NCBI GenBank assembly: GCA_024811115.1
Contig: JAKOGH010000072.1
Span: 148,709 to 212,708, forward strand
Direction of reading: 5' to 3'
DNA length: 64,000 nucleotides
Origin: Terana coerulea
Lineage: Eukaryota > Basidiomycota > Agaricomycetes > Polyporales > Phanerochaetaceae
Positions 10,397 through 21,200 of this stretch are shown piece by piece. Under the pieces are notes generated by a model. That model ran no database searches. It saw only the letters and a program-made list of their open reading frames with translations, and was not told where the DNA came from. How positions within the stretch are numbered: position 1 is the stretch's first letter; every line of letters starts with the position of its first letter. Position numbers and translations under genes: made by a program.

Positions 10397-13300
10397 ATGG
10401 GCTGTTGCGGCGAACCGATCGACAAGCCCGTCCCGGAGGAGGGCAACAGGATCTCGCCGTTCACCACTGGCGACCCTGTAGCGCAGCAACCTTCAGGACA
10501 ATCGCCGCTGCAGTGGCAGGAGAAGAGCCCCTCGCCAGGCATAGCGTCGCCGCCGCCGGTACTCCAGTACGGTCCAGGATGGACAGCCGCTTTGGGGCCA
10601 GCAGACAACGCAGTACAACCCGTACGGATCCAACGGTTCTGCGACCACACCTTCCATGTACAACGGTTCAAGCGTGACTGGCTATCTACCGACTTCACCG
10701 TCACCACCACCTTTGAGTGGGTATGGTTCCCAGAGCCCGCCGTTGATCCAGCCCGCTGCTGTGTACGCCGCGAACGCAAACTCCAGGATGACTGTCACCG
10801 GACGAAGGACCACCTCGCCAACTCAGCAAGGATTTGCGCCGCCGGCTGCAGATGAGGGCAAGCTGTCGGTGTCGATCGATTTCGGTCAGTCCATCGAGCT
10901 ATCATACCATAATATCTTATCATTTACCTCGAACAGGTACGACTTTCTCTGGTGTGGTAAGTTGCTTCCTGTTAGCACCCGGCCAACGTGGTGATGATGT
11001 ATGAGTAAAGGCATATGGCTCGTCCCGAATTGCAAACGGCAAGGTGCAACAAATCTTGAACTGGCCAGGATCATTTGAAACGTTCCGAAAGATCCCTACA
11101 TGTTTGCTATACAACGAGATCGGACAAGTGATTGCTTGGGGTATCCAGGCCAAGACGGCCAGCCCTCAGCCTGGCGCCACCAAGACTGAATGGTGCGCAT
11201 CACGTCATGTCTCTTGTACTTGCTGTGAACATGGTTCTATGCCAGGTTCAAACTATTCCTGGAACCCCACGCTTTACGAGACGAGCATGCCGTTGATCCC
11301 CGTCTCCCATCCCTGCCTGTGAGCATCGCCGCACACCCTTGATTATGACCCGGCCACTCACACCCGACGCGGACGGTGCCAGGCAGGCAAGCAGGCCGTC
11401 GACCTGATCGTGGACTTCCTCTCCTGCCTCTGGGACTACGCCAAACAGCAGATCACACGCGAAATTGGCGCGGTCGCAGACCTCGGTGCGTGCCACGTTC
11501 TGCGCCGCCGCCGTCGCGGTCACTCACGCCCCCTGCAGACTCGGCGGACGTCTGGCTCACCGTCCCCGCGGCGTGGGATGCCCGCGGGTGCCAGATGATG
11601 CGCGACGCCGCCATTGCGGCCGGGCTGGTGCGCTCTGCGCGGGCGGGCGACACGAGCTGGCGAGAGCGGCTGAGGATCATCACGTGCGTCTGCTGCCGTC
11701 CTGCGTCGTGGCGGTGCCTTACCCTTCCGTCTGTCTACAGGGAGCCCGAGGCGGCCGCGGTGCACTGTGCGTTCCTCACGGATCTCCACAAACTGCGCCC
11801 CAGCCAGAATTTCATGATATGCGACGCCGGTGGCGGCACTGTCGTAAGTGTCCTTGTGTTGTTGTCCTGGCCTGTCTCGGCAGCGGCGTGACCCCTGATG
11901 TGGCGTACAGGATCTTGCCGTGTACAAAATCATCGGCATGCTCTCGAGTCTGGAGATTGCGGAAATGTGTGCGCGCTCGGGGGCCAACTGTGGTTCCCTC
12001 TTCCTTGATCTCCGCTTCCGGGAGCTCGTCAAGACGCTCCTGGCGGATCACCCTGCCCACCTCGACGGTGAGTCCTCTGCGCCACGCTCGGCAGTCTTGT
12101 GTGGTGGCGTCCTAATGACGGAACTGCCGATAGCCGCCTCGCTTGCATACTTCATGCACAACTTCTCGGACACGACGAAGATGGTGTACGACGGCGAAGC
12201 GGACGATGGTAGGCGCACGGCTTGTTCTGTCGAGACAGCTCACGTAATCTTCGGAGGACAGACAAAATGTTCCACTACACTTGTTTCAACGTGGAGGATC
12301 CACATGACCCCTCTGTGGGACTCATCCACGGTGACCTGGCAATCCCGGGAAACCTTCTGCGGCGAGAAGTGTTTGACCCTGTTGTTCAGCAGGTACGTCG
12401 TCGGCTCAGCTATTCTTCCTCGAGAGATTCATCTCACCACCGCCTCGCATCGCGCCCTCCCCACGGTGTTATCTCGATATCCCAGGTCCTGGACCTGATT
12501 GAAGAGCAGACGAAGAAAATTGACCAGGCCCTGCACGCCCTGCTATTGGTCGGTGGCTTCAGTGGTAAGCGCTTTCTGCCCTCGCTACCGCGCGTTGCCG
12601 TAACGCTGCGAGTCTAGGAAGCAAGTACCTTTTCCAGAAGGTCAAGGTGCGCGAGCTCTATTCGCCGCTGTCACGCCAGCGGTTCTCAATCGACGCTTCG
12701 CCGTGGCCCTTCATCTCTGTTTGTCTATTACACAGGAACGGTTCTCGCCACGGATCAGCGTCATCTCTCGGCCGCCGGACTGCGATACCGCCACCCTGCG
12801 CGGCGCCGCGCAGTACGGGCTGGCACGACGCCCCCTCGTGTCAAGCGTGATCGCACCGCAGTCGTACATGATGAAGGTCGGTGCCACCGCCCGATTCCTA
12901 CAACACTAGAAGGACGTGCTCGCTGACACGGTCTCTCGCCGCGTCCGCGCGGCACAGGTCAAGCTGCCCGCCGAGCAGGAAGACCAGCTGAGGAGGCCCG
13001 CGTACATCCGGACCAACGACGCGGGCGTCGCCATCTGCGAAAACAGGTCCGCGATAGGTCTAGCACGCGCATGCCCGCTCCCACGCTCACGCGATCTCGC
13101 ACAGGCTGCAGTACCTCGTCGCAAAGAGCGCGATCCTGCGAAAGGGGTGAGTGCTTCCGGCTCGTTCGCGCGCGTGAGACTGCGGTTTTGATGCCCGGGC
13201 GGTGTTCAGGCAGAGGGTGAAGCACAAGTTCTGGTGAGCGTCCCCACCCACCGCCACGGCTTGACGGACGCGGGGCTGACGACGGCGCACGCACGCAGCA

Positions 13301-13788
13301 AATTCTCGCAGAACGGACAGGGTGCGTACGGTGGACACGGCAGCGAGCGGGCACGGTGCTGATTCCATCCGTCACTGCAGACCGCATGTTTGTTGCCACG
13401 CTCTACACGGGCGACAGCGACAGGATCATGCGCTACACCGACGAGGTAAGTTCAACGACTTGCCGGCGCCACGGCGACATCGGAGGGCAGCCTTCCTGAC
13501 CATCACGCCGCCGCGCCATCTTTACCTAGGGCGAGACGAGCGAACTGTGCAAGTGGACGGTCGACTTGAGCGTCCTGCCGAGCTTCCAGCAGCACGCCGG
13601 CGCGCCGCAGGCCAACGGCTTTTACACCGGTACGTCCGCGGCGGCGAGCCTAACTGACCTCTATCTGGGCTGACGCGTGCCGGATAGAGTTCGAGCTCGG
13701 ACTGGAACTCGACAGCGCCGAGGTGCGCGGGGTGCTGATCCACGAAGGGCAGGACTGGGGCCACGTTGTGTTCGACTTCCGGGCATAG
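10397..13788 (+). CDS. HSPA12-type Hsp70-like ATPase with lipidation-type N-terminus
   Basis: I rebuilt 20 exons: 10397-10884, 10937-10956, 11011-11192, 11246-11318, 11383-11485, 11539-11683, 11741-11843, 11911-12067, 12134-12208, 12262-12392, 12486-12564, 12618-12646, 12736-12876, 12958-13046, 13105-13146, 13210-13233, 13299-13321, 13381-13445, 13530-13629 and 13688-13788; about 722 aa. Blocks: MGCCGEP (possible N-myristoylation or palmitoylation site), a Pro/Gln/Ser-rich region of about 160 residues, phosphate-1 loop SIDFGTTFSGVAYG, WLTVPAAWD, ITEPEAAAVH, phosphate-2 loop CDAGGGTVDLAVYK, adenosine loop LLLVGGFSGSKYL, and a C-terminus ELDSAEVRGVLIHEG. The canonical Hsp70 substrate-binding domain is missing, as in HSPA12 relatives expanded in basidiomycetes. 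One frame correction is needed: dropping a C from the CC at 10574-10575 joins the N-terminal frame (SPPPVLQYG) to the downstream frame (PLWGQQTTQYNPYGSNG). Its client or role is unknown. Confidence 0.88.
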
Positions 13789-14656
13789 GGACGGTGCCTG
13801 CGACCGAGCGGTGTGTATCTGACGTCTTGCTTTCTCGCTGCTTCTCGGGGGGTGCGCTACTTCGCGCATCTATATCATATGATATCCATCTTTGTATTGA
13901 CAATGTTCTCGGAGATTTATGTACTGCTGTCCGCGCGAAAAGCTTGTATGCAGGAAATGGCGGCGCCGCGTGCGCTGTGGATGTGGGTTTTCCAGATGGG
14001 CTGCCAGCGCCGCAGCCACAGACTCTCACCATCTAATTGCACGCCCCCCAGCTGAATGCGAGGAGCGCAGAGGCGGTGACTCACCTCGGCGGACGGCCCT
14101 CTGTCAGCGTCGATTCGGCCCTGGTGTGGCGGCCTGGTGGCGGCGCCTGTATCGCGGCTGGACCCCGCAGGGCCGTGCCGCGGACGCGGACGTCTGGCTC
14201 TGCTTCCGACGCTGTCCTGCCGGGGTGCCCGCAATCGAGAGACGTCAGCGTGCGAGGGCGGTGCTGGCGAGGGCTGGGTGGCTGGCCGAGCAGGACCGTG
14301 CGAACGCTTGCGTGCTGGGGCAGCACATGGTGCGCTGGATGGTGTTATGGTTACAAGTCACACATACAGGCTCGAGCGGGCATAACTACACTCAATGAAT
14401 GGGCACAGAGACTGGGCAGGCGTCCGCGCCGGTGCGCGATGAAATTGCCCAGGGAGCTGGGGTCGGATTCAGTGTGCACCGGAGCGCTTTGCGGCGGCTG
14501 AATGAGCAGGGCTCTGCCTCGCTCGCGCTGCTGTGTTTTGCCCGTCCACGGCGATTCCCATGTTCTCGGGAACGCCCGAGAGGGAAAGGGCCTCCGCTGA
14601 GCAATCGATCGTGCGGCGGCGGCTGGCGGTCTCGCAACATCAGACCAGGAAAAAGC
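13789..14656. other. spacer between the Hsp70-like gene and ALO1
   Basis: This contains the Hsp70-like 3' UTR and the upstream region of ALO1. Several GC-rich ORFs overlap on both strands, as expected by chance in GC-rich DNA. No conserved protein is recognised. Confidence 0.45.
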
Positions 14657-14663
14657 TATATAA
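14657..14663 (+). promoter_or_regulatory. TATA box of ALO1
   Basis: TATATAA lies 46 nt upstream of the chosen ALO1 start codon. An upstream ATG in a strong context (ACCATGG, 14683) lies between them in another frame and would open a 42-codon reading frame ending at 14811 inside ALO1. Confidence 0.5.
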
Positions 14664-14708
14664 CCCTCCGGCCGCTGCGACCATGGCCAACCACCTCCAG
14701 CAACCATC

Positions 14709-16486
14709 ATGTCTGCGCACCCACCCCTCGCGTCCATGTCCGTGCAGGACCTCTACCGCCTGCTCGCGCCCATCACCGTGCCCTCCGACTCGCCGAAAGC
14801 CAGGTTTATAAACTGGGGCCTCAGCTACGAATGCACGCCCTCTCCGTCTTCATCCCAAATACGGAGTACGAGTGCGAGCTGGTGCTGGAGCTCGCGCGGC
14901 GCGAGGGCGAGAGCGTGCGTGCGGCGGGCGTAGGCCACAGTCCGAGCGACCTCGCGTGCACGTCGGGATTCATGCTGCGAACGGAGAAGCTCGACAAGAT
15001 CCTCGAGGTCAGTGAGCGCCCGCTGCCGTTATCGCCTCTCCGAATTTGGCGTGGCCTTGCTGCATCGCCCGCGGCGATCTCCGCGTCCCGATCGCAGCAA
15101 GGTTCCGCATCGCCAGGAACCCGAACCCCGAGCTCACCGTCCCTTTTCTTTCCTCCCCGCGCAGATCAACGCCGAGAAACGGTACGTCGTCGCCCAGGGC
15201 GGCGTCGTCCTCAGCGTCCTCCACGTCGCCCTCGCCCGCCATGGCCTCGCCATGCTCAACCTCGGCTCCATCTCCGACCAGACCCTCGCCGGCGTCGTCA
15301 CCACCGCCACCCACGGCACCGGCACCCACTTCAAGGTCATCTCCACCCACGTGCAGTCCCTCCTGCTCCTGCTCGCCGACGGCTCCCGCGTCCGCTGCTC
15401 GCGCGACGACCACCCGGACCTCTTCCTCGCCTCGCTCTGCGGCCTCGGCAGCACCGGCCTCATCCTCCAGATTCAGCTCGAGGTCGGTCCCGCGTTCCGT
15501 CTCAAGGAGACCCAGGAGTCGGTGCCCTTTACCCACGTCGTGCAGAACCTGGACCGGATTGCGAACCAGTCGGAGCATGTGAGGCTCTGGTGGTTTCCCC
15601 AGGCAGACATCGTGCGGGTCGAGCTCTGCGGATCGAACAGAAGAGGTGCGTGGCCCTGCATCTGCGAAGGGCTCCGGCTGACGTCTCTTCAGCCCAGCAA
15701 ACCCGTGGGCACGTTCCTTTGGCACTCCCTCATCGGCTTTCACCTCGTCCAATTTCTCCTGTTCCTCGGCCGCTTCCTAACTTCACTAAATCCCTGGATA
15801 TGTCGCTTCTGTGCTTGGCTGGACCGTGACACGACGGTGACGGTGGACGACAGTTGGCGCGTGTTTAATCTGGACTGCAAGGTGGGTCAAACCCGGATGC
15901 CACGCCTGAGACCGCTAATCGCCTACTTTTTCTAGTATCCACAATTCACCACCGAGTGGGCAATTCCGTATGAGAAAACGAACGCGTGCTTGCGGGAACT
16001 GCACGACTGGCTCGACCGAGAACACGCCGACCCTCATGGGCTGCGCCCGCACTTCCCACTGGAGATACGCTTCTCGGACGCTGACGACATCTGGCTGAGT
16101 CCCAGCCACGGGCAGAAGACGACCTGGATTGGGATCATTCAGTACAAGTGCGTCCCGCTTCCTCCTCTCGGATGACGCCGCCCGGAACTCACCCTGCTGC
16201 TTCTCGTCTTCTCTGCAGACCGTACGGGCTGAACGTGCCCTACCGGAAGCTCTTTGAACGCTTCGAGGCCATCCTCGCACGCCACGAAGGCCGGCCACAT
16301 TGGGCGAAATCCCACCCTCTGCGCCGGGACGAGTTGCGCACGCTGTACCCGCACTTCGATGACTTTGTCCGTGTCCTCGAGAACGTCGATCCCGCCGGCA
16401 TCTTCCGCAATGAATATGTCGAGCGTCACCTCTTCGACAAGCAGGGTCCGCAATATCACCCCCGGGTTTTCAAGCGGCTTCAATAA
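14709..16486 (+). CDS. ALO1: D-arabinono-1,4-lactone oxidase
   Basis: Five exons: 14709-15007, 15165-15645, 15693-15881, 15936-16147 and 16219-16486; about 482 aa. Family knowledge: this FAD enzyme of the outer mitochondrial membrane makes D-erythroascorbate, the fungal vitamin C analogue, from D-arabinono-1,4-lactone. Visible: VRAAGVGHSPSDLACTS with the His that carries FAD in the family, VVAQGGVVLSVLH, TATHGTGTHF, LCGLGSTGLILQIQLEV, a hydrophobic segment LIGFHLVQFLLFLGRFL, EWAIPYE, EIRFSDADDIWLSPS, and the C-terminal HPRVFKRLQ. Two frame problems exist. One C is missing at CCC 14838-14840 (YECTP to LSVFIPN). The 47-nt candidate intron 15646-15692 breaks frame unless one C of 15693-15695 is dropped; left unspliced, it stays in frame and adds 16 residues. 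The start at 14709 fits the family's N-terminal length. Confidence 0.9.
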
Positions 16487-16739
16487 CCTGTTCAGCCACG
16501 GTTGTGAGTCGTCTCCCGTACGAGACAATATGTGTCCGTCGTCGAGACGCAAAATGTTTTTATCACGTATTATTTGTCGTTGTGTTATTTTACCTCTTTG
16601 TAGTGATGAAGGTACACTCGGGCGTAATTTTTGGTCATTCAGATGTATTGTACACATCCTATATTTCCCCTCCATGTTGTCAATAGAATACATCTTGAAC
16701 ACAAAGTGACCTACGGGTGCAAGATCCGAGACGGCCTCT

Positions 16740-17638
16740 CTAGAGGCCAAGCTGCTCCTTGATAGACTCCCGCACAATCCGCTCGTACTCCTGTCGCGGA
16801 CTTCATTAGCGAAAGTTCAGCGGCACATGACGCCAAGCCGCACCGCCCGGTTGTCCCTATACAGTTTGCAGCAATCGATGTTCGCGCCGCTCTCAAGGTT
16901 CGGTTCTGGGCCCGGCCGCGCGATGAGCACACACGCCCGGTGACGACACACGCTTCGGCGCACGCACCCGCCAGCATCGAGATGACGCTCAGGACGACCT
17001 TCTCCACGCTCTGCACCGGGCTCCAGCGCTCGGACGCCTGCTCGTACATCGTCGGGTCGTCGCCCGGCGTGTGCAAAATCGAGATGCACACCGTCCCGTC
17101 CGCGTAGACTGCAGCAACGGCGGGCGGTCAGTCAGTCGGCGCGGCATAGCACGGCGCGGCACGCACTGTTCGGGTGGAACAACGGGGGTCGAACTTCATC
17201 TTGAACGGCGAGAGCGGGTAGTCCGCCGGCTGGCGTGGCGTACGGTAAGCCCCACGGCGCGGTCAGCACAGCGCGCGCAGGCAGAAAAGGGGGAGGGGCG
17301 ACGCACGAAGGTGAGCTTCGCGGCGAAGACGCCGCCCTCGAACGGCGTGTCCTTCGGGCCCATGATGAGGGCCTCCCAGGTGAAGAAATCCGATTCGGAC
17401 ACAGGACCTGCGGGCCCGCGGGCGGCGGGTGAGCACTCGCTGGGCACGCGCGGGAGGACGAGCGGGGACCGCACCTGCCTCGAACATGCCGTCCGGGGAA
17501 CCTAGCGGGGCACGCACGAGAGCAACGTTAATCCGCGCGGTGGACCATGCTACGAGAGAGGGTCTTGCCTTGCGAGGTTAGCTGCTTGTATTCGGTCATT
17601 AGCCGGCGCAGGGCGGTGTTCGTGCTACGGGCTGCCAT
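16740..17638 (-). CDS. UBC7: ubiquitin-conjugating enzyme E2, Ubc7/UBE2G type
   Basis: Seven exons: 17638-17569, 17501-17475, 17407-17307, 17229-17167, 17108-16968, 16905-16844 and 16790-16740; about 171 aa. Family knowledge: Ubc7 works in ER-associated degradation, passing ubiquitin to membrane RING ligases. Visible: [79 protein letters not shown] with the catalytic Cys, then [15 protein letters not shown], the acidic-loop insert typical of this class, and [20 protein letters not shown]. Exon 4 needs one more base in the G5 run at 17184-17188 to read DPPLFHPN instead of running out of frame. The first intron uses a GC donor. The gene is convergent with ALO1, with a 253-bp gap. Confidence 0.92.
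17502..17568 (-). other. GC-AG intron of UBC7
   Basis: Exon 1 ends CAAG and the intron begins GCAAGA, the usual extended consensus for GC donors. It ends GCTAG. No GT nearby gives the conserved join (QLTSQGSPDGMF). Confidence 0.75.
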
Positions 17639-18215
17639 GGTGCGCGGAAGAGGGAAAGGGTGCGGGCAGACGCCTGAGGCGAGCGAGCCAGTCGACACGT
17701 TCACAGGCAGGCGAGCGCCGGCCCGGGGTGCCGACCCGTGGAGGACTGCCTCCTGGATATTTCACTCGGACACAGTTCGACTGCCACCGCCGCCGTCTTA
17801 CGTTTCGCAAACGGGACGTATTCACTGCCATGCACGTTGCACGGGCGGCAGGAGGGCCATCCTCCGTGTCAAAAATAGTCCACAATTGAATGGTATGGAC
17901 GACTCGGTGGCGGCTAGTATACCCCCATGCACGAGCATACATCCGGGCTTGGTCACACACAGCCGAGAGCGGCCAAAGGTGCATACGTTATATGTAGTAC
18001 ACAGCTCGGGCACGGATATTACAATGCCACCGGATCTTCGATGGCGGTAGCGCAGAAGAAGTCCAAGGGCCGCTGAGGAAGCTATCTCATGAAGGGAAAA
18101 CTTTCAGCTAAATGGATTGAGGCTGCGCGGTCATGTACCTAGAATACAACAGATGTTGGCTACAGAACAGATGGATGAGCAATGAATAGACAGGGGCAAT
18201 TTTAGGTGGTCGTGA
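17639..18215. other. spacer between RPC2 3' end and UBC7 promoter
   Basis: The two genes are transcribed on the same minus strand, so this 577-bp spacer holds the RPC2 3' UTR and the UBC7 promoter. No conserved ORF is recognised. Confidence 0.45.
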
Positions 18216-21200
18216 TCATGCATCGTCGAGTACAAGGCGCGGAACGACGTTCATAGCCATAAGCTGAAAGACTATGTCAGCATCAAACCACACCGAGGTG
18301 GGAAACAGACAAACCTCTTGGAAGAGCAATTTTGCAGCGTAAGGAATGGTCAACTGGGCCATCTTCTTCGAGCTTTTACAGTAAGTGCACCAGCCGTTGT
18401 AGCCCATCAGGCCGCACTCCTGGCAGGCGTTCACCTCAAACTTGTCCGAAGAAATCATGAGACGTTCTAGGAGCAGCTGGGTAGCTCCATAGCCAATGAG
18501 ACAGTCGCGCTCCATCTCCCCCAGACGAAGACCGCCTTCACGGGAGCGACCCTCGGTGGGCTGCCGGGTCAATGTCGCGCGGGGACCCCTACAGATCGAA
18601 GCCAATGAGTCAGTGCTGACGCACAAAGGAATTGCGCATCTACAAACCTTGCACGGGCGTGCATCTTGTCCATTACCATGTGCTCTGTCGTGCGTCAGCA
18701 TACAGAAAAGAACACGGATGTATAGGTGACCCACTCAGTTTCTATTGCCGCAGACAGCGTCAGCGCCCTTGCCGGAAGAATGTCACGAATAAAAGCGTAC
18801 CTGGTAGTAGATAGGCCCGAAGTAGACGTAGGCCTCGAGAGGTTCACCCGTGATGCCGCTGGTGAGCATGTCCTTTCCGCCGTAACTGAAGCCGTTCTCA
18901 ATCAAGATCCGAGACATATCTTCGACCTAGGCACGGATGCAGTATGAGCGAGCTAAACCAAAAGCAGCCGACTTAACGGACGCACCTTGGAACCTCCGAA
19001 GGCTGTCCCGTACTGAAGCTTGCCTGCGAGCACTCCGGCCTACGACAAGATCAGCTACGTGCGCGTAGGTCTCACAATGTCGCCGAGACTTACCTTCCCC
19101 GCTAGCAACTCTATCATTTTCCCTACCGTCATCCGAGAGGGGAAGCCGTGAGGGTTCATGATCGTGTCTAGGCGATAAGGTGCAAAGGCAATCGTCGGAA
19201 CATCAGCACCACGACCGGCCGAAGATGCATGCAGCAGCGGGTTGACATACCTGGCACAATGCCCTGGTCGTTGAAGGGCATGTCCTCTTGATTAACGATC
19301 AGGCCACAGACACCTTTCTGCCCGTGCCGCGACGAGAACTTATCCCCCAGTTCCGGGCGCCGCGTTTGACGTATGAGCACCTTGATCAGCGTCTGGTCGT
19401 TATCGGTGTCCGACACCATGACCTTGTCGATGTACCCTGGCACAGGTGATTTGTAAGTCATCGGCGCGTTCTTGTACGGGACGGTGGCAGCCTGGCCCGT
19501 AAACGTGTTGTCGTTCGCGTTGGTCGGTGTTTGCTTGTTGATGTACACGTCACCAGGGTCTACCCGCTCGCCTACGCCTGCAAGGCCATCGGCTTGAATG
19601 ATGTCGTATTTCTTCTGTATCTGACCGTTGTCGTCCACAGGCGCGTCCGCAAGGCGATCAAAGCTACAAGCACGCCAGGTCAGATATGGATTACGGAATG
19701 AGATCCGCAACACGCCGCAAACTCACGTTCCGTTAGGGTATTTGCGGATGAGGGTCGCGTTCTTCCTCAGAACCTGACATCTTCCATAACCCCGATCAAG
19801 GCTGGCCTAGGATACGAATGAGCACGGTACATGTCGAACGGCGAGACAACACCTCATGACTCTCGAGCGCACCTTGTTCTGAATGAGAGCGTCCTCAATA
19901 TCATACCCCGAATAACTCATGACAGCTACAGTAGCATTCTGACCGGCAGGCAGCTTGTCGTAACCGATGAGTTCGATGGTTTTCGTTTTCACCATAGGTT
20001 GCTGGGGATACACCGACAAATACAGCAGTGTGTCAATGCGATTCAGCTGGTTGTAACCGATAGCACCAATGGCTTGCTTCCCCATGGCACATTGGTACGT
20101 ATTTCGAGGAGACTGATTGTGGTGGGGGTAAGGAATGAGGCCTGCGACCGCTCCGAGAAGAGTGAACGGCTCAATCTCTAGGTGCGTCGTGGTAGGGACG
20201 ATGTCAGACTCATACAGTGCAATGTAGGAATCGTTCTCTTCGTTGACGTCCAAATATTCAACGAGACCCTTGTGGAGGAAGTCGTCGAATGTAAGCCGGC
20301 CTGCTTTCAATTCCTAAGCGCCATGACTCAGAGTTCGCTCGTTGTATGTGGAAGAACCTACTCACGGCGATATGGGCCGATGCAACGCGGGGTCTCCCCC
20401 TGTCCACAATAATCATCGGTCGACAAATCCGTCCTCCATCGCTCGCAATGAGCACGGTACGATGGTGATTGTTGATATACACGCTCACGAACTCGCTGAC
20501 ACGGCCAGCCCGACGTAACTTCCGGAAGCTGTGCACAAATCGTCCAGGCGAGCGCGTCAAGCCGATGATAGAGCCGTTGACATTGACGACGTAGGCATGT
20601 TGACCGTATATCTCTGCGCCTGTAGCCGTACTGATGTCTGCGCAGAGAAGTGAGCCGTATGAGGGGCAGCATGGTAACGGGCCACAAACCTTCTACACCA
20701 AGCATATACGCTAGCCGTACAATAGGTTCTTCGTCAACATCGGTGGTGATATGTGTCATCAAGGCGAGATTCTTTACAAGACCACATGCTTCGCCTTCCG
20801 GGGTATCGCTAGGACAAAGCATTCCCCATTGACTCGGCTGCAGCGCTCTTGGTCCACTCACCTTCCTCGTCTTCTCGAACTGAGAGCTGATGCGCGTCAT
20901 CATCCCTAACGCGCTGACGAAGGAAAGGCGGCTGAGTACATGCGTGACCCCCGCTCGTTCCATTTTGAACCGCTTGAGAGACCAGTTGCCCGTGCTGATT
21001 GCTCGAATGAAGCCCGTCGTGATATGGTCGCCTTGGAACTGCATGGTGTTGAATGCGTCAAATTCGGACGTTCGTGACGGCTTCTTGAGGACCTTATCAA
21101 TGGCGGACTTGAGATTGGTATTGAAAGTCTTGAACAGGTCCTCGAAGAGAAGGGCGAGCAGCTGCCCGGCCCTACACAGGCAAGCAATCAGCAGCGGACG

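Noticed and set aside
10546..10590. A 28-nt intron (GTACTC to GACAG) that would fix the Hsp70-like frame
   Set aside because: It is shorter than any spliceosomal intron I would accept in a fungus; a one-base error at CC fits better.
10195..10779. 194-aa minus-strand ORF at the start of the Hsp70-like gene
   Set aside because: Antisense shadow of the Pro/Gln-rich exon, with no recognised domain.
11465..12115. 216-aa plus-strand ORF within the Hsp70-like gene
   Set aside because: It is in a different frame from the exons and crosses their introns without any domain.
15009..15752. 247-aa minus-strand ORF opposite ALO1
   Set aside because: It is Glu/Ala/Gly-rich and mirrors a GC-rich exon, a shadow of the real gene.
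14399..15829. 476-aa plus-strand ORF over the ALO1 region
   Set aside because: It mixes spacer, part of ALO1 exon 1 and a wrong-frame read-through of exon 2 rich in Pro and Arg. The conserved oxidase sequence lies in other frames.
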